A stretch of 64,000 nucleotides of DNA. Source: Palaemon carinicauda. Taxonomy: Eukaryota; Arthropoda; Malacostraca; Decapoda; Palaemonidae. The notes under the pieces were generated by a model that was not told where the DNA came from, ran no database searches, and saw only the letters and a list, made by a program, of their open reading frames with translations. Below are positions 10,949 through 21,652 of the stretch, one piece after another; positions within the stretch are counted from its first letter, which is position 1; the number at the start of each line of letters is the position of its first letter. The translations under genes and the position numbers were made by a program. The DNA is taken from positions 72,123,524 through 72,187,523 of the forward strand of contig NC_090729.1 of assembly GCF_036898095.1 (NCBI RefSeq), written 5' to 3'.

Positions 10949-11319
10949 TTTTAAATATTTAACTTAGCCGTTGAATATATAATAGCTGAGCCTCTGGCGG
11001 CTCGACAGAAAAACACACAAAAACTCGCGAGCGATCGCTATGAAGGTTGCGGGTGTGCCCACTAGCGCCAACTATCGGCCAGATACCGCATATACATGTA
11101 AACAGACCCAATTTTTCTCTGTCGGCCTTAACGACAAGACGTATCAATACTCGCTGTATAACCTGGAGTTTTCTCAACATATTTGGTGAAGTACTTCCTT
11201 TTGGTTTGAGCTTTCGCAGTGCAGGTGTTTTATCTTCAACTTAAATCTTGAACTCGTTTTTGGATAGATTTAATTTTTGATGACTTTGGATTGTTTTTTG
11301 GACTTTCTTTGACTTTTAA

Positions 11320-12398
11320 ATGGCCGACCCTTCCCTTAGTACGGAAGTGTGTTTTTGTCTTTTAGCAATTATCTTATCACGTTATAAATTATAGATTTTC
11401 CTCTATATATTTTATATCTCAACCGCCTTTATTAGGCCTCTTCGATTAGCTTTCCATTTATAGTAAACATCAAGATAAATTTTAATGATTTGTTTATATG
11501 CGACCTTTCCTATTCCTCCTCTAATCCGAGAGTAGGCGGTCCTAACTTGGAAACCGAAGTTAAACAACGTTGAGCCCTTTCAATCGTAAATAACTTTTAC
11601 AGAGCAAATGATTTAAAACTTATTAAATGAATATTTTTTAGTAGATATTTTATGAAAGATTTTCTTTGAATAGTCCTCGTACTGTTTCAAAGATGAACTA
11701 ACGTTTAGTTTATTTATGCTACGCAGTTTGCGCTCTATCGTTACGATAGAGAGAGAGAGAATCACGGTTTCACTTTGCAGAAAGAGTAAATCGATTCTGA
11801 CGTTTTGTTCATTCTTCTTTCAAAGCTTAAATGTTTTAAATACTATTTTAAAGGAACTTGTTAATTGAAAAACCTTTCAGTTTTTTCCTTTGGTCAAATA
11901 ACCTGTTTATTGACGAAAGGTAAGTGGGCTCTTCTCTTCGGTGCGAAATCAAGAGAGAGAGAGAGAGAGAGAGACGGAGAGAGAGAGAGGAAGAGAGAAC
12001 GTTCCGATCTTTATTCTCGTCCCAAGCGAGTAACGTTGTTCTCGAGTCAGTTTTTTACTCTCGTCCCTAGTCTCTGTACGGGGAGAAAGGATAAAACGTT
12101 TTTAGTTTTTATTCTCGTCCCAAGGCACTGTACGGTGAGAGATTGAAAACGTAGTTTTGAATGAACTAGTGTTTAGTCTCCTTCCCAGCCACTGATCTTT
12201 TTATCTTAATATATGTTTACTGTTTTTTGCTTGTATTAATGTGCTTACATTATATGACTGATTTCGCAATTATAACCTTTTGATGAGGGTAGAATTGCGT
12301 GCTTCAGGTAGAAATCAGTTTTATTCATACCTAATGTGAATTGTTGAAAAATTTGATTTCAGTGAAGTAAGTGCAAAACAGAAAATTGTAGTGATAAA
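11320..12398 (+). other. C leader/intron-like spacer (about 1 kb) after MADPSL
   Basis: An ATG at 11320 starts MADPSL as in A gag and E, but the frame is lost within a few codons. About 1.05 kb of AT-rich DNA follows, with a GA-rich tract at 11950-12000. Gag-like coding resumes at about 12420. The same non-coding block occupies the same place in E (24628-25620) and, in part, G (35800-36610). The Cys motif present in A and B gag is missing here. The block may be an intron, or a replacement that deleted the motif. Acceptor-like TTTGATTTCAG ends at about 12361. Confidence 0.5.
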
Positions 12399-13205
12399 GT
12401 GATAATTGCGCAAAGTGTTATCAGTGTTGCGACCGAGGGTTCGTCTGTTCGTGCCTGTCGTTCGCCTAGTCCGAGACCTCTTGCAAGCTCCCAAGCCCAG
12501 GGGAGAAGTAATGTCGTACGACTTATGGGTTCGAGAGGACTTGATCAGCGAACAGACGTTCCCTCTATGGTTTCAGGACTCTGTCAGACGGAGGGGAGCC
12601 TAAAGCTGCTCAGCCCTCTATGGACTTTAAATAAATCATGCTGATTTTTAAGGATCTTTGTCCGGATCTTTTTGTAACTGCTGCTCCTCGTTCGCCTAAA
12701 CGTCAGAGTTTACACTAGGCCTAGCTACTTCGAAGCCGTTGTTTTATAAGCTAGTGCTCTCTCGCTCTTCTAATAGAGCTTTACGTTTGCTAGGCGACTG
12801 GTTAATCACCAGGAGGAGTTTGGGGGAGACAGCCTTTGCTTTCCCTACTTTTAAGCTGGCTTATAGAGCGAGAGTCTGATATGACACGGGAGAAGTTCTC
12901 GGCTTGGGAGTTCCTGCCTCTGCCCAGATAGACTTCTCAAACCTCATAGACTCTCCCTGGCGCCTGGCCATGAGACGCTCCAAGTTTTTATGGTCGACTT
13001 CAGAGCTAGACCATCTCCTGTTAGGAGTTTTTTTTCGAGCGTTTGAAGTTTTGCTGTACAATTATGTCATGCATAAACAAGGCTTTCAGGGATGGCTCCA
13101 ATGATCTGACAGCCACGTTCTCTGCAAGAACAAGTCCCTCAGGGATGGCTCCAATGATCTGGCAGCCATGTTCACTGCAGGAGTACGTAAGAGGCAAATG
13201 CGCTC
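12399..13205 (+). pseudogene. C gag remnant
   Basis: Ser/Arg-rich SSVRACRSPSPRPLASSQAQ matches the A, E and G gag segment (RSCRSSSLRPLSSS in A). The core is recognisable (GLGVPASAQIDFSNLIDSP, WSTSELDHLLLG, FRAFEVLLY, INKAFRDGSNDL) but the frame changes several times. A 57-nt spaced duplication of the AGGGATGGCTCCAATGATCT segment lies at about 13087 and 13141. The gag C-terminus, basic tail and RT fingers are deleted: the sequence passes directly into RT near 13205. Confidence 0.7.
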
Positions 13206-14876
13206 AATGTGTTCATTGTCAAGACAAACTTCACGATGAAGTCTACCAGGCTGTCTTGACAGCATTAATGGAAGGCGACTGGATGGTCTCTCTCGACCTT
13301 CAGGAGGCATACTTCCACATTCCTATACACCCGGATTCCCAACCGTTTCTGAGGTTTGTTTACAGGAATGTGGGGTACCAGTTTCGAGTCCTGTGCTTTG
13401 GCCTCAGTCCTGCTCCTCTCGTGTTTACGAGGCTCATGAGGAATGTGGCAAAATCCCTCCATCTATCGGGGATCCGAGCCTCCCTGTACTTGGACGACTG
13501 GCTTCTCAGAGCATCGTCCAGTCTTCGCTGTCTGCCGGATCTACATTGGACGTTGAGTCTGGCCAGGGAGTTGGGACTTTTGGTCAACCTAAAAGTCCCA
13601 ACTGATCCCATCCCAGATTATTCTATATTTGGGGATGGAGATTCGCAGTCCAGTTTTTTCGGGCTTTTCCGTCTGCCACCCGAATAGAACAAGCCCTGCT
13701 CGAAGTCCAACTAATGCTGAAAAGAGAACGTTTGTTCAGTCAGGAGTTGGAACAGTCTCGTAGGGACTCTCTCATCCCTGGAGCAGTTTGTCTCACTAGG
13801 GAGACTACACCTTCTGCCTCTCCGGTTCCATCTAGCCTCTCACTGGAACTAGGACAAGACATTAGAGACGGTATCATTCCCAGTCTCCGAACCAGTAAAG
13901 GCATGCCTGAAATGGTGGGACAGCAATATCAGTCTGAGAGAGGGACTATCCCTAGCAGTCAAGAACCCAAACCAAGTGTTGTTCTCAGACGCGTCGGATT
14001 TGGGTTGGGGTGAGACCCTGGATGGTCGGGAATGCTCGGGTCTGTGGACCTCAAGTCAGAAGAGCATGCACATCAACGGCAAGGAGCTATTAGAAGTCCA
14101 CTTGGCCTTGATGATATTCGAAAGCTTCTTCGAAACTAAGTGGTAGAGGTCAACTCAGACAACACCACAGCTTTAGCGTACATCTCCAAGCAAGGAGGCA
14201 CACACTCCTTTACGCTGCTCGAGATCGCAAGGGACCTTCTCTTATGGTCAAGAAATCGAGGCATCTCCCTGTTGACGAGATTCATCCAGGGGGACTTGAA
14301 CGTCTTGGCAGACTGTCTCAGTCGGAGGGGTCAGGTGATACCCACGGAATGGGCCCTCCACAAGGACGTGGGCAAGAGTCTTTGGGCTACTTGGGGTCAA
14401 CCCACCATAGACCTCTTTGCCTCCTCGTTGACCAAAAGGTTACCAATCTATTGCTCTCCAGTCCTAGATACAGAAGCAATCCACATAGACGCGTTTCTAC
14501 TGGATTGGTCTCTTCTGGACTTATATGCTTTCCCACCATTCAAGATAGTCAACAAGGTACTGCAGAAGTTCGCCTCTCACGAAGGGACAAAGTTGACGTT
14601 GGTTGCTACCCTCTGGCCCGCGAGAGAGTGGTTCACCGAGGTACTTCAATGGCTGGTAGACTTTCCAAGAAGTCTTCCTCTAAGGGTAGATCTGTTACGT
14701 CAGCCCCACGTAAAGAATGTCCATCAAAGCCTCCCCGCTCTTCGTCTGACTTCCTTCAGACTATCGAAAGACTCTCAAGAGCTCGAGGCTTTTCGAAGGA
14801 GGCAGCCAGTGCGATTGCAAGAGCGAGGAGAGCTTCTACCATTAGAATATACCAGTCGAAGTGGGAAGTCTTTTGA
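13206..14876 (+). pseudogene. C pol: truncated RT, RNase H, MT-like
   Basis: RT begins only at the LTALMEGDWMVSLDLQEAYF motif. It keeps YLDDW (13487-13501) but lacks the fingers. The frame shifts near 13600. RNase H has FSDASDLGWGE, KELLEVHLAL, a TAG at about 14140, then NSDNTTALAYISK and VLADCLSRRG. The MT-like domain has IDLFAS, FLLDWSLLDLYAFPPF and LWPAREWF (about 14400-14650), and the conserved pol tail LLRQPH...AFRRRQP reaches 14820. The 260-codon stretch 14140-14922 is open. Overall non-functional. Confidence 0.85.
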
Positions 14877-15821
14877 GACTGGTGCAAGTCAGCATCTGTG
14901 TCCTCGTCCGGTACCTCTGTAGCCCAAATCACAGATTTTCTTTTACATCTGAGAAAGGTTCGCTCCCTTTCAGCTCCCACGATTAAGGGCTACAGGAGCA
15001 TGTTGGCTTCGGTCTTTCGACATAGAGGCTTAGATCTTTCCAACAATAAAGATCTCCAAGATCTCCTTAAGTCTTTCGAGACCTCTAAGGAACGTTGTTT
15101 GGCAACTCCTGGATGGAACTTAGACGTGGTCCTAAGGTTCCTCATGTCAGACAGGTTTGAGCCATTACATTCAGCCTCCCTGAAGGATCTCACCCTCAAG
15201 ACACTTTTCCTAGTGTACTTGGCTTCGGCTAAAAGGGTCAGTGAACTTCATGCCTTCAGTAAGAACATCAGCTTTTCTACAGAAAAAGCCACTTGTTCAC
15301 TTCAACTTGGTTTCCTGGCCAAAAATGAACTGCCTTCTCGTCCTTGGCCTAAATCTTTTGATATTCCTTGCTTATCAGAGATCGTAGGCAACGAACTGGA
15401 AAGAGTATTATGTCCTGTTAGAGCTCTGAAGTTTTATTTAGCTCGTACTAAGTCATTACGAGGTAAATATGAGGCATTATGGTGCTCAGTTAAGAAACCA
15501 TCATTGCCTATGTCAAAGAATGCTTTGTCATATTTTATCAGATTTTTAATACGAGAAGCTCATTCTCACTTGAATGAGAAAGACCGATGTTTGCTTAAGG
15601 TTAAGACGCACGAAGTTAGAGCTATAGCAACCTCTGTGGCCTTCAAGCAAAATAAATCTCTGCAAAGTATTATGGACGCGACTTTTTGGAGAAGTAAGTC
15701 AGTGTTCACGTCATTTTACTTAAAAGATGTCCAGACTCTTTACGAGGACTGCTACACACTGGGTCCATTCGTTGCAGCGAGTGCAGTAGTGGGTGAGGGT
15801 TCTACCACTACATTACCCTAA
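14715..15821 (+). pseudogene. C tyrosine recombinase (one stop codon)
   Basis: YR overlaps the end of pol in the -1 frame. It starts around SSDFLQTIERLSRARGFS, has one TGA at 14874-14876 (Arg in E and A), then is open for 307 codons from 14898 to 15821. Catalytic residues are AKRVSE (Arg I), HEVR, WRSKS and the Tyr of SFYLKDV. A single nonsense change therefore separates it from an intact reading frame. In DIRS elements this enzyme integrates the circular cDNA by site-specific recombination at a short shared core. Confidence 0.88.
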
Positions 15822-16353
15822 TTCCAATATCCTTTTTAATCTGCTCTTGAAATGTTTTTAATATTGTTTTTTGGGTTTTACGGAAGGCTAAGAAGCCTTT
15901 CGCATCCTGATTGATTTGGCGGGTGGTCAAAGTCATTTCTTGAGAGCGCCCAGATTAGGGGTTTGATGAGGTCCTGTTGTATGGGTTGCAGCCCTTAATA
16001 CTTCAGCTTCTGGGAGTCTTTCAGCATCCTAAGAGGATCGCTGGGCTTCGTGAGGAAGACAGACTAATAAGGCAGAGTAATCGTCTAAGTTGACTTCCTT
16101 ACCAGGTACCTTTATATATTTGGGTTTTGTTATGATATAACTGTCAAAAACTCTAAGCATATACGCTGTAAACTTGATTAACTCTGGTCTCTACCCACCA
16201 CCATGGGTGTGAATCAGCTATTATATATTCACCGGCTAAGTTAAATATTTAAAAATGATATTTTAATTATAAAATAAATTTTTGAATATACTTACCCGGT
16301 GAATATATAAATTAAAGGCCCCCCCTTCCTCCCCGATAGAGACCCAGCAGGAT
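15822..16353 (+). repeat. C 3' region and internal complementary region
   Basis: Non-coding DNA follows the YR. The block about 16210-16300 contains CACCGGCTAAGTTAAATATT joined to AAAATGATATTTTAATTAT, that is, the complement of the left end fused to the complement of the right end at AAA. This is the hallmark of DIRS elements; it is thought to template completion of the terminal repeats and circularisation during reverse transcription. Confidence 0.8.
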
Positions 16354-16549
16354 GAGAAAAATTGGGTCTGTTTACATGTATATGCGGTATCTGGCCGATA
16401 GTTGGCGCTAGTGGGCACACCCGCAACCTTCATAGCGATCGCTCGCGAGTTTTTGTGTGTTTTTCTGTCGAGCCGCCAGAGGCTCAGCTATTATATATTC
16501 ACCGGGTAAGTATATTCAAAAATTTATTTTATAATTAAAATATCATTTT

Positions 16550-18755
16550 GAGGCCTTCAAAGTTAAGAATAGTGAAAGTGCTTGTGTTAGTGCCGTGGAG
16601 GTGGCGACTGACCGAACCTGTCATTACCCTAGGCCTAGACCTCTACCAAGCTCCCAGGACCAAGGGAGAAGGTACGTTGACAACCAAAAGGGGGTGAGAG
16701 ATACTTACCCTTGGTCAGCCGTCGCCTCAGACAGTCCTGTTACCGATTCCCAGGCTGTTCTTGACCGTCACGGAAAAGACGTGTCGGATGTGTTAATTTC
16801 TTCTCCGAATTCTCCCAGACGTAAATGGAAGTTTGAAGCGTCAAGACCTACAAAGAGGAGATGGAACCGCGACGAACTGTCTCGTTCTTTCTCTCCTGGT
16901 TCTAGCAGCTATGAACCTTGTCCGTTGGAGGACGATTTCGACTCCGTGCCTGTGAAAAGGACGAAGCCTAAGCCTGCAAGTCAGGATTTTACAGCCGAAG
17001 ATCCTCCCCCTTCTACGAGTGTTATTCGTCAACCCTTCCCTTCGGGACCGCAAGACCCAGCTGATGTTGCTAAATCCTTTATGTCTGTCATGCAGGAACA
17101 ACTTTTTACGTTAGTGCAAGCATTTAGCCGCCCTCACGCCCAGTCTGATAGACGTAAAGACGACTCGTTGCTTATTAAGAAGTCTACTTCTAAGAGAGAA
17201 CGGAGTTCTTCTCCTAAGAAAACTTATCTCTCTCTGCGCCAGGATGATGACTGTGCGCTTTCACAAGGCGATACTTCTTCTCGATACCAGGACGATACGG
17301 TTTCTCGTTCTCGATACCAGGACGATACTATCTTTCGTTCTCGATGCCAGGACGATACTGCCCCTCGTTCTCGATGCCAGGATGATACTGCCTCTCGTTC
17401 TCGATGCCAGGACGATACCGCCTCCCATTCACGACACCAGGACGATACCGCCTCTCGTTCACAACGCCAGGACGATACCGCCTCTCGTTCACGACGCCGG
17501 GACGATACCGCCTCTCGTTCACGACGCCAGGATGATACCGCCCCTCGTTCTCGACACCAGGACGATACCAGCCTGCTTTTTCAGGACGATTCTGCCTCTC
17601 GTTCCAAGGACTCTTCTAACGCTGGGCGCCAGGATGCAAGCCATCTTTTGCAGGACGATTCCTTTGATTTGCCATTGTCGGATTCTAAGGAGCCTTCTTC
17701 TCGTTCGAAGGATGTTGCAGATGTGGATCAGGACCTCGAGGAGGTCTCTGATGACGATGATAAACCTGCCGACGCTGCTGGAGATTACAAAGTTCTCTCT
17801 CGCTCCCTTCTTGAACTTTTTGGAGAGGAATTCCAACCTGCTGCCCCTCAATCTCCTCAATCCCAATTTAACAGAAAGAAGGCCAAGAAACAGTCGGCCT
17901 TCATCAAGATGAAACTGTCGATTTCCGCAAAGAAGGCTCTTGCGAAGATTGATGACTGGATGAAGGAGCGGAGACAAGCAGTTAAGACTTCCTTCTCGTT
18001 TCCACCAGCTCGTCTTGCTTCAAAAGTTGGTATGTGGTATGAAACTGGGGAACCTTTGGGTCTGGGAGTGCCTTCCTCCTCCAAGCGTGACTTCTCTGGC
18101 TTAGTGGACTCGGCTAGAAGGCATGCTCTCAACTCAGCCAAGGTCATGTGGTCGATGTCGGAGCTGGATCATCTCGTCAAAGGTATTTTTAGAGCCTTTG
18201 AGGTTTTTAGTTTTCTAGACTGGTCGCTAGGGACTCTGGCAAGGAAAACTGACCAGATGGAAGGAACTCGGGACCTTACCAGTATTATGTCCTGTATGGA
18301 CAAGGCCCTCAGAGATGGGGCGAATGAGTTGGCTGCGCTGTTCTCAGCTGGGATCCTAAAGAAGAGAGCTCTGCTTTGCTCTTTTACTTCAAGGTCTGTT
18401 ACCATTGCGCAGAAGTCTGAGCTTCTTTACGCCCCCCTGTCTCAACATCTTTTTCCCGAGTCCCTGGTTAGAGACATTACGCTTTCGCTGGCCCAAAAAG
18501 CCACCCAAGACCTATTATATCATTCAGCTCGTGAGCCCTTGGCAACCACTCCTTCTTCTTCGAAACGAGAGGAAAAGAAATTCCAGCAGCCCTTTCGGGG
18601 CAGGACTACTTCAAGACCAGATTTTAGAGGAAGAAGGCAAGAGTCAGGACCAAGATCTACCAGGGGTTCGTTCGGACCTCGCTCCAGAAAAAGAAGCTCG
18701 TCTCCTCCAGACAGTGGGCGCAAGACTGTCAGGTTTTTGGCAGTCTTGGAAGAGG
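16550..18755 (+). pseudogene. B gag, main part with QDDT repeat array
   Basis: The open frame continues from KEQ before the C insertion. It has a Ser/Arg/Pro-rich segment (16600-17270), then ten tandem 10-residue units of the type RxQDDTASRS (17282-17581), then an acidic stretch (VDQDLEEVSDDDD). The conserved gag core follows: KTSFSFPPARLASKVGMWYE, LGLGVPSSSKRDFSGLVDS, MWSMSELDHLVKG, MSCMDKALRDGANELAALF. An R/G/S-rich tail follows (about 18590-18720). Unlike A there is no stop after the tail, so the frame runs on through the pol region into the YR. Split by C and by a 1-nt shift upstream. Confidence 0.8.
17282..17581 (+). repeat. 30-bp in-frame tandem repeat in B gag
   Basis: Ten units of 30 bp (CGATACCAGGACGATACGGT plus ten more bases) encode RxQDDTxSRS. 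Position 2 varies among Y, C, H, R. The periodicity is strictly in frame, so the array has expanded under coding constraint. The charged DD/RS alternation suggests a disordered RNA-binding linker; this is an inference from composition. Confidence 0.9.
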
Positions 18756-20750
18756 AGAGGGGCGGACACCTGGTCCCTCTCAGTCATCAAGGAAGGATAC
18801 AAGATCCCCTTTCTGAAGAAACCTCCTCTCGCAGATGCTCCGCTGGCCTTAGTAGCCCGGTACACAGATCCGGGGAAACAGAAGGCCCTAATAGACCTAG
18901 TCGACCAAATGCTAGACAAGGGAGCAATAGAACCGGTTCGGGGTCTATCCTCCCCAGGCTTTTACAATCGCCTATTTCTGGTCCCCAAGAACTCGGGCGG
19001 ATGGAGACCCGTCCTGGATGTCAGTTCTCTCAACGTCTTTGTGGAGAAGACAAAGTTCTCCATGGAGACGACTCAGTCTGTGCTGGCATCAGTACGTCCA
19101 GGGGACTGGATGGTGTTCCTCGACTTGCAGGACGCGTATTTCCATGTCCCCATCCATCCGACTTCAAGGAAGTATCTGAGATTTGTAATGCAGGGCAAGT
19201 GCTTCCAATTCAGAGCTCCTTGCTTCGGTCTCAGCACGGCTCCTCAAGTCTTCACCAGGATAATGGCGAATGTGTCAGGCTGGCTGCATCAAGAGGGAAT
19301 AAGGATATCCTTCTATCTAGACGATTGGCTGATTCGTTTACGATCGAGGGAGAAATGTCTGGAGGATTTACGAAATACTTTTATGATGGCTCAAGATCTA
19401 GGCCTGGTCATCAACAGGGAGAAGTCTCAGATCAAGCCGAATCAGACTATTCTCTATTTGGGGATAGTTCTGAATTCAGTTCTTTTTCGGGCTTCTCCCT
19501 CACAGGAGAGACAGACCTAGTGTCTCGAAAAAGTCAGAAGTTTCCTGGACAAGAAGAGGTGCTCAGCGAAGGAGTGGATGAGTTTGCTGGGAACTCTACC
19601 CTCCCTCGAACAGTTTGTCTCTCTGGGGAGACTCCATCTAAGGCCTCTACAGCACTTTCTTTCGAAAACGTGGAACAGAAAGACGCAGGAAGACTCCTTC
19701 TCCTTCCCCATTCCAGCAGAAGTCAAGAATCTTCTGAAGTGTTGGCTGGATCCAGCCTTGTTAGGGGAAGGGATCTCCTTACACAAGAAGAACCCAGACC
19801 TAGTGTTGTTTTCAGACGCATCAGAGTCAGGTTGGGGGGCAACACTAGGAAGCAAGGAGGTCTCAGGCTATTGGGAAGGAAATCAGCTGGAATGGCACAT
19901 CAACAACAAGGAGCTGATGGCCATTTTTCTGGGGCTAAAGGCCTTCAAAGACTCGGTGTCTGGGAAGATTGTGGAGGTCAACTCAGACAACACCACAGCT
20001 CTTGCTTACATCAGAAAGCAAGGGGGGACTCACTCTCTGTCTTTGTTCGAAACAGCAAGGGAGATCCTTCTTTGGACAAAGGAGAACAAGATAGATCTGC
20101 TGACGAGGTTTGTACAGGGACAGAGAAATATGAGGGCGGACATGCTCAGCAGGAAAGGGCAGGTCCTTCCCACAGAATGGACCCTGAACCAACAGGTCTG
20201 TCAGAGTCTCTGGAGGCTGTGGGGGAGACCCCTCATCGATCTTTTCGCCTCCAACTTAACCAAGAGGATCCCCAACTATTGCTCCCTGGTTCCGGACAAG
20301 GAGGCAATAGCGGTGGACGCCTTTTTGATGGATTGGACGGGGATGGACACATATGCCTTCCCCCCGTTCAAGATCATCAATCTGGTAGTCAGGAAATTCG
20401 CTCTCCTCGATTCGGGACGAATGATCCTGATAGCTCCTTTCTGGCCGATGAGGGAATGGCTCACGGAGGTGGTGGACTTGTTGATGGACTTTCCAAGAAG
20501 CCTTCCTGCAAGTCCAAAGCTGCTCAGACAACCCCACTTCGAGAGGTATCATCAAAACCCCCTCGCTCTCAATCTGACTGCCTTCAGACTATCGAGAAGC
20601 TCGTCAGATCGAGAGGATTTTCAGCGCAAGCTGCGAAAGCTATCGCCAGAGCGAGGAGGGTCTCTTCACAGAGGGTCTACCAGTCCAAGTGGGAGACTTT
20701 TAGGGCTTGGTGTAGGAAGCACAAGATTTCCTCATCCACTACCTCTGTGA
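18690..20750 (+). pseudogene. B pol: RT, RNase H, MT-like (one TAG)
   Basis: Lies in the +1 frame relative to gag and YR and is open from 18405. RT: KEGYKIPFL, FYNRLFLVPKNSGGWRPVLDVS, DLQDAYFHVPIHP, CFGLSTAPQVF, YLDDW (19314-19328), LYLGIVLN. A TAG at 19518-19520 interrupts the connection. The frame then continues with SLLGTLPSLEQFV. RNase H has FSDASESGWGATLG, NNKELMAIFLGL, NSDNTTALAYIRK and MRADMLSRKG (D-E-D-D). The MT-like domain has IDLFASN, DAFLMDWTGMDTYAFPPF and APFWPMREWL (about 20236-20470); this matches the position and FPPF-type motif of the N6-adenine methyltransferase-like domain described for DIRS pol. One point stop only. Confidence 0.9.
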
Positions 20751-21652
20751 GCCAGATTGTTGATTTCTTGTTGTACCTCAGGCAGGACGCTAAGCTGGCT
20801 GTGTCCACAATCAAGGGGTACAAAAGTATGCTCGCTTCAGTCAGTCGGCATAGAGGCTTGGACTTGTCTCACGATAAGGACTTACATGACCTCTTGAAGT
20901 CTTTTGAGACAACCAAAAAGGTCCAGTTAAAGCCCCCTTCTTGGAACCTTGATGTGGTTCTTAAATTTCTGTGCACCAAGAGATTTGAGCCTATCTCACA
21001 AGCTCCTCTTAGGGAGGTTACGAAGAAAACCCTCTTCCTTTTGGCCTTAGCAACAGCTAAAAGAGACAGTGAAGTCCATGCAATTGAAAAGCAGGTAGGC
21101 TTCAATCTGAATGGGGCAGTTTGTGCTTTAAGAATAGACTTCCTCGCCAAGAACGAGAGCCCTTCAAAGCCCTGGCCAAGGACCTTTGAGGTTCCTAACT
21201 TGACTAACCTAGTGGGTCAAGAGCAAGAGAGGCTCCTCTGTCCAGTACGAGCCCTCAAGGCCTACTTGTCTCGCACAAAAAATGTGTGAGGCTCTTCTAG
21301 CTCCTTGTGGTGTTCTGTGAAAGATCCTCAGCAGCCCCTTTCCAAGAACGCTTCGTCTTTTTTCCTGAGGGAAGTTATAAGAGAAGCACATCTCTTGTGT
21401 GAGGAGGAACACTTCGGACTTTTAAAAGTGCAGGCTCACGAAGTGAGAGCCATTGCGACCTCGCTTGCTTACCGCAAGAACATGTCGGTCAGACAAATTA
21501 TGGATGCGACATTCTGGAGGAGCAACTCTTTGTTCGCCTCTCATTACCTCAGAGAGGTGAGACTGGATTATGAGAAATGCTATACCTTGGGCCCATACGT
21601 AGTTACGGCTTCTGCATTAGGCAAAGGAGTTACTACCTCCCCTCAACCTTAG
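20520..21652 (+). pseudogene. B tyrosine recombinase (one TGA)
   Basis: Same frame as gag. N-terminal SDCLQTIEKLVRSRGFSAQAA at about 20570, KGYKSMLASV, WNLDVVLKFL, then AKRDSEVHAI (catalytic Arg I), ALRIDFLAKNE and LLCPVRALKAYLSRTK. A TGA at 21287-21289 interrupts, and the same frame continues at 21290 to HEVRAIATS, FWRSNS and HYLREV (Tyr). A single nonsense codon is the only lesion in about 370 codons. Confidence 0.88.

Larger units (their letters stand above)
10949..16549 (+). mobile_element. DIRS element C, complete insertion inside B gag
   Basis: 5.6 kb bounded by inverted terminal repeats (about 10949-11119 and 16354-16549) that share long matching blocks around the AGCGCC motif and the ACACACAAAAACTCGCGAGC block. 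The internal complementary region at about 16210-16300 holds the reverse complements of both ends joined at AAA, which fixes the ends. The order is leader, gag remnant, truncated RT, RNase H/MT-like, YR and 3' region. It is the sister of E. Deletions in gag and RT mean it cannot be autonomous. Confidence 0.92.

Noticed and set aside
17282..17581. CRISPR-like array (regular 30-bp repeats)
   Set aside because: No unique spacers: the units are contiguous, in frame and part of gag.
17244..17912. Second long open frame over the QDDT array, plus antisense frame 17328-17522
   Set aside because: The 30-bp periodicity removes stops in several frames at once; the gag frame alone keeps the conserved flanking core.
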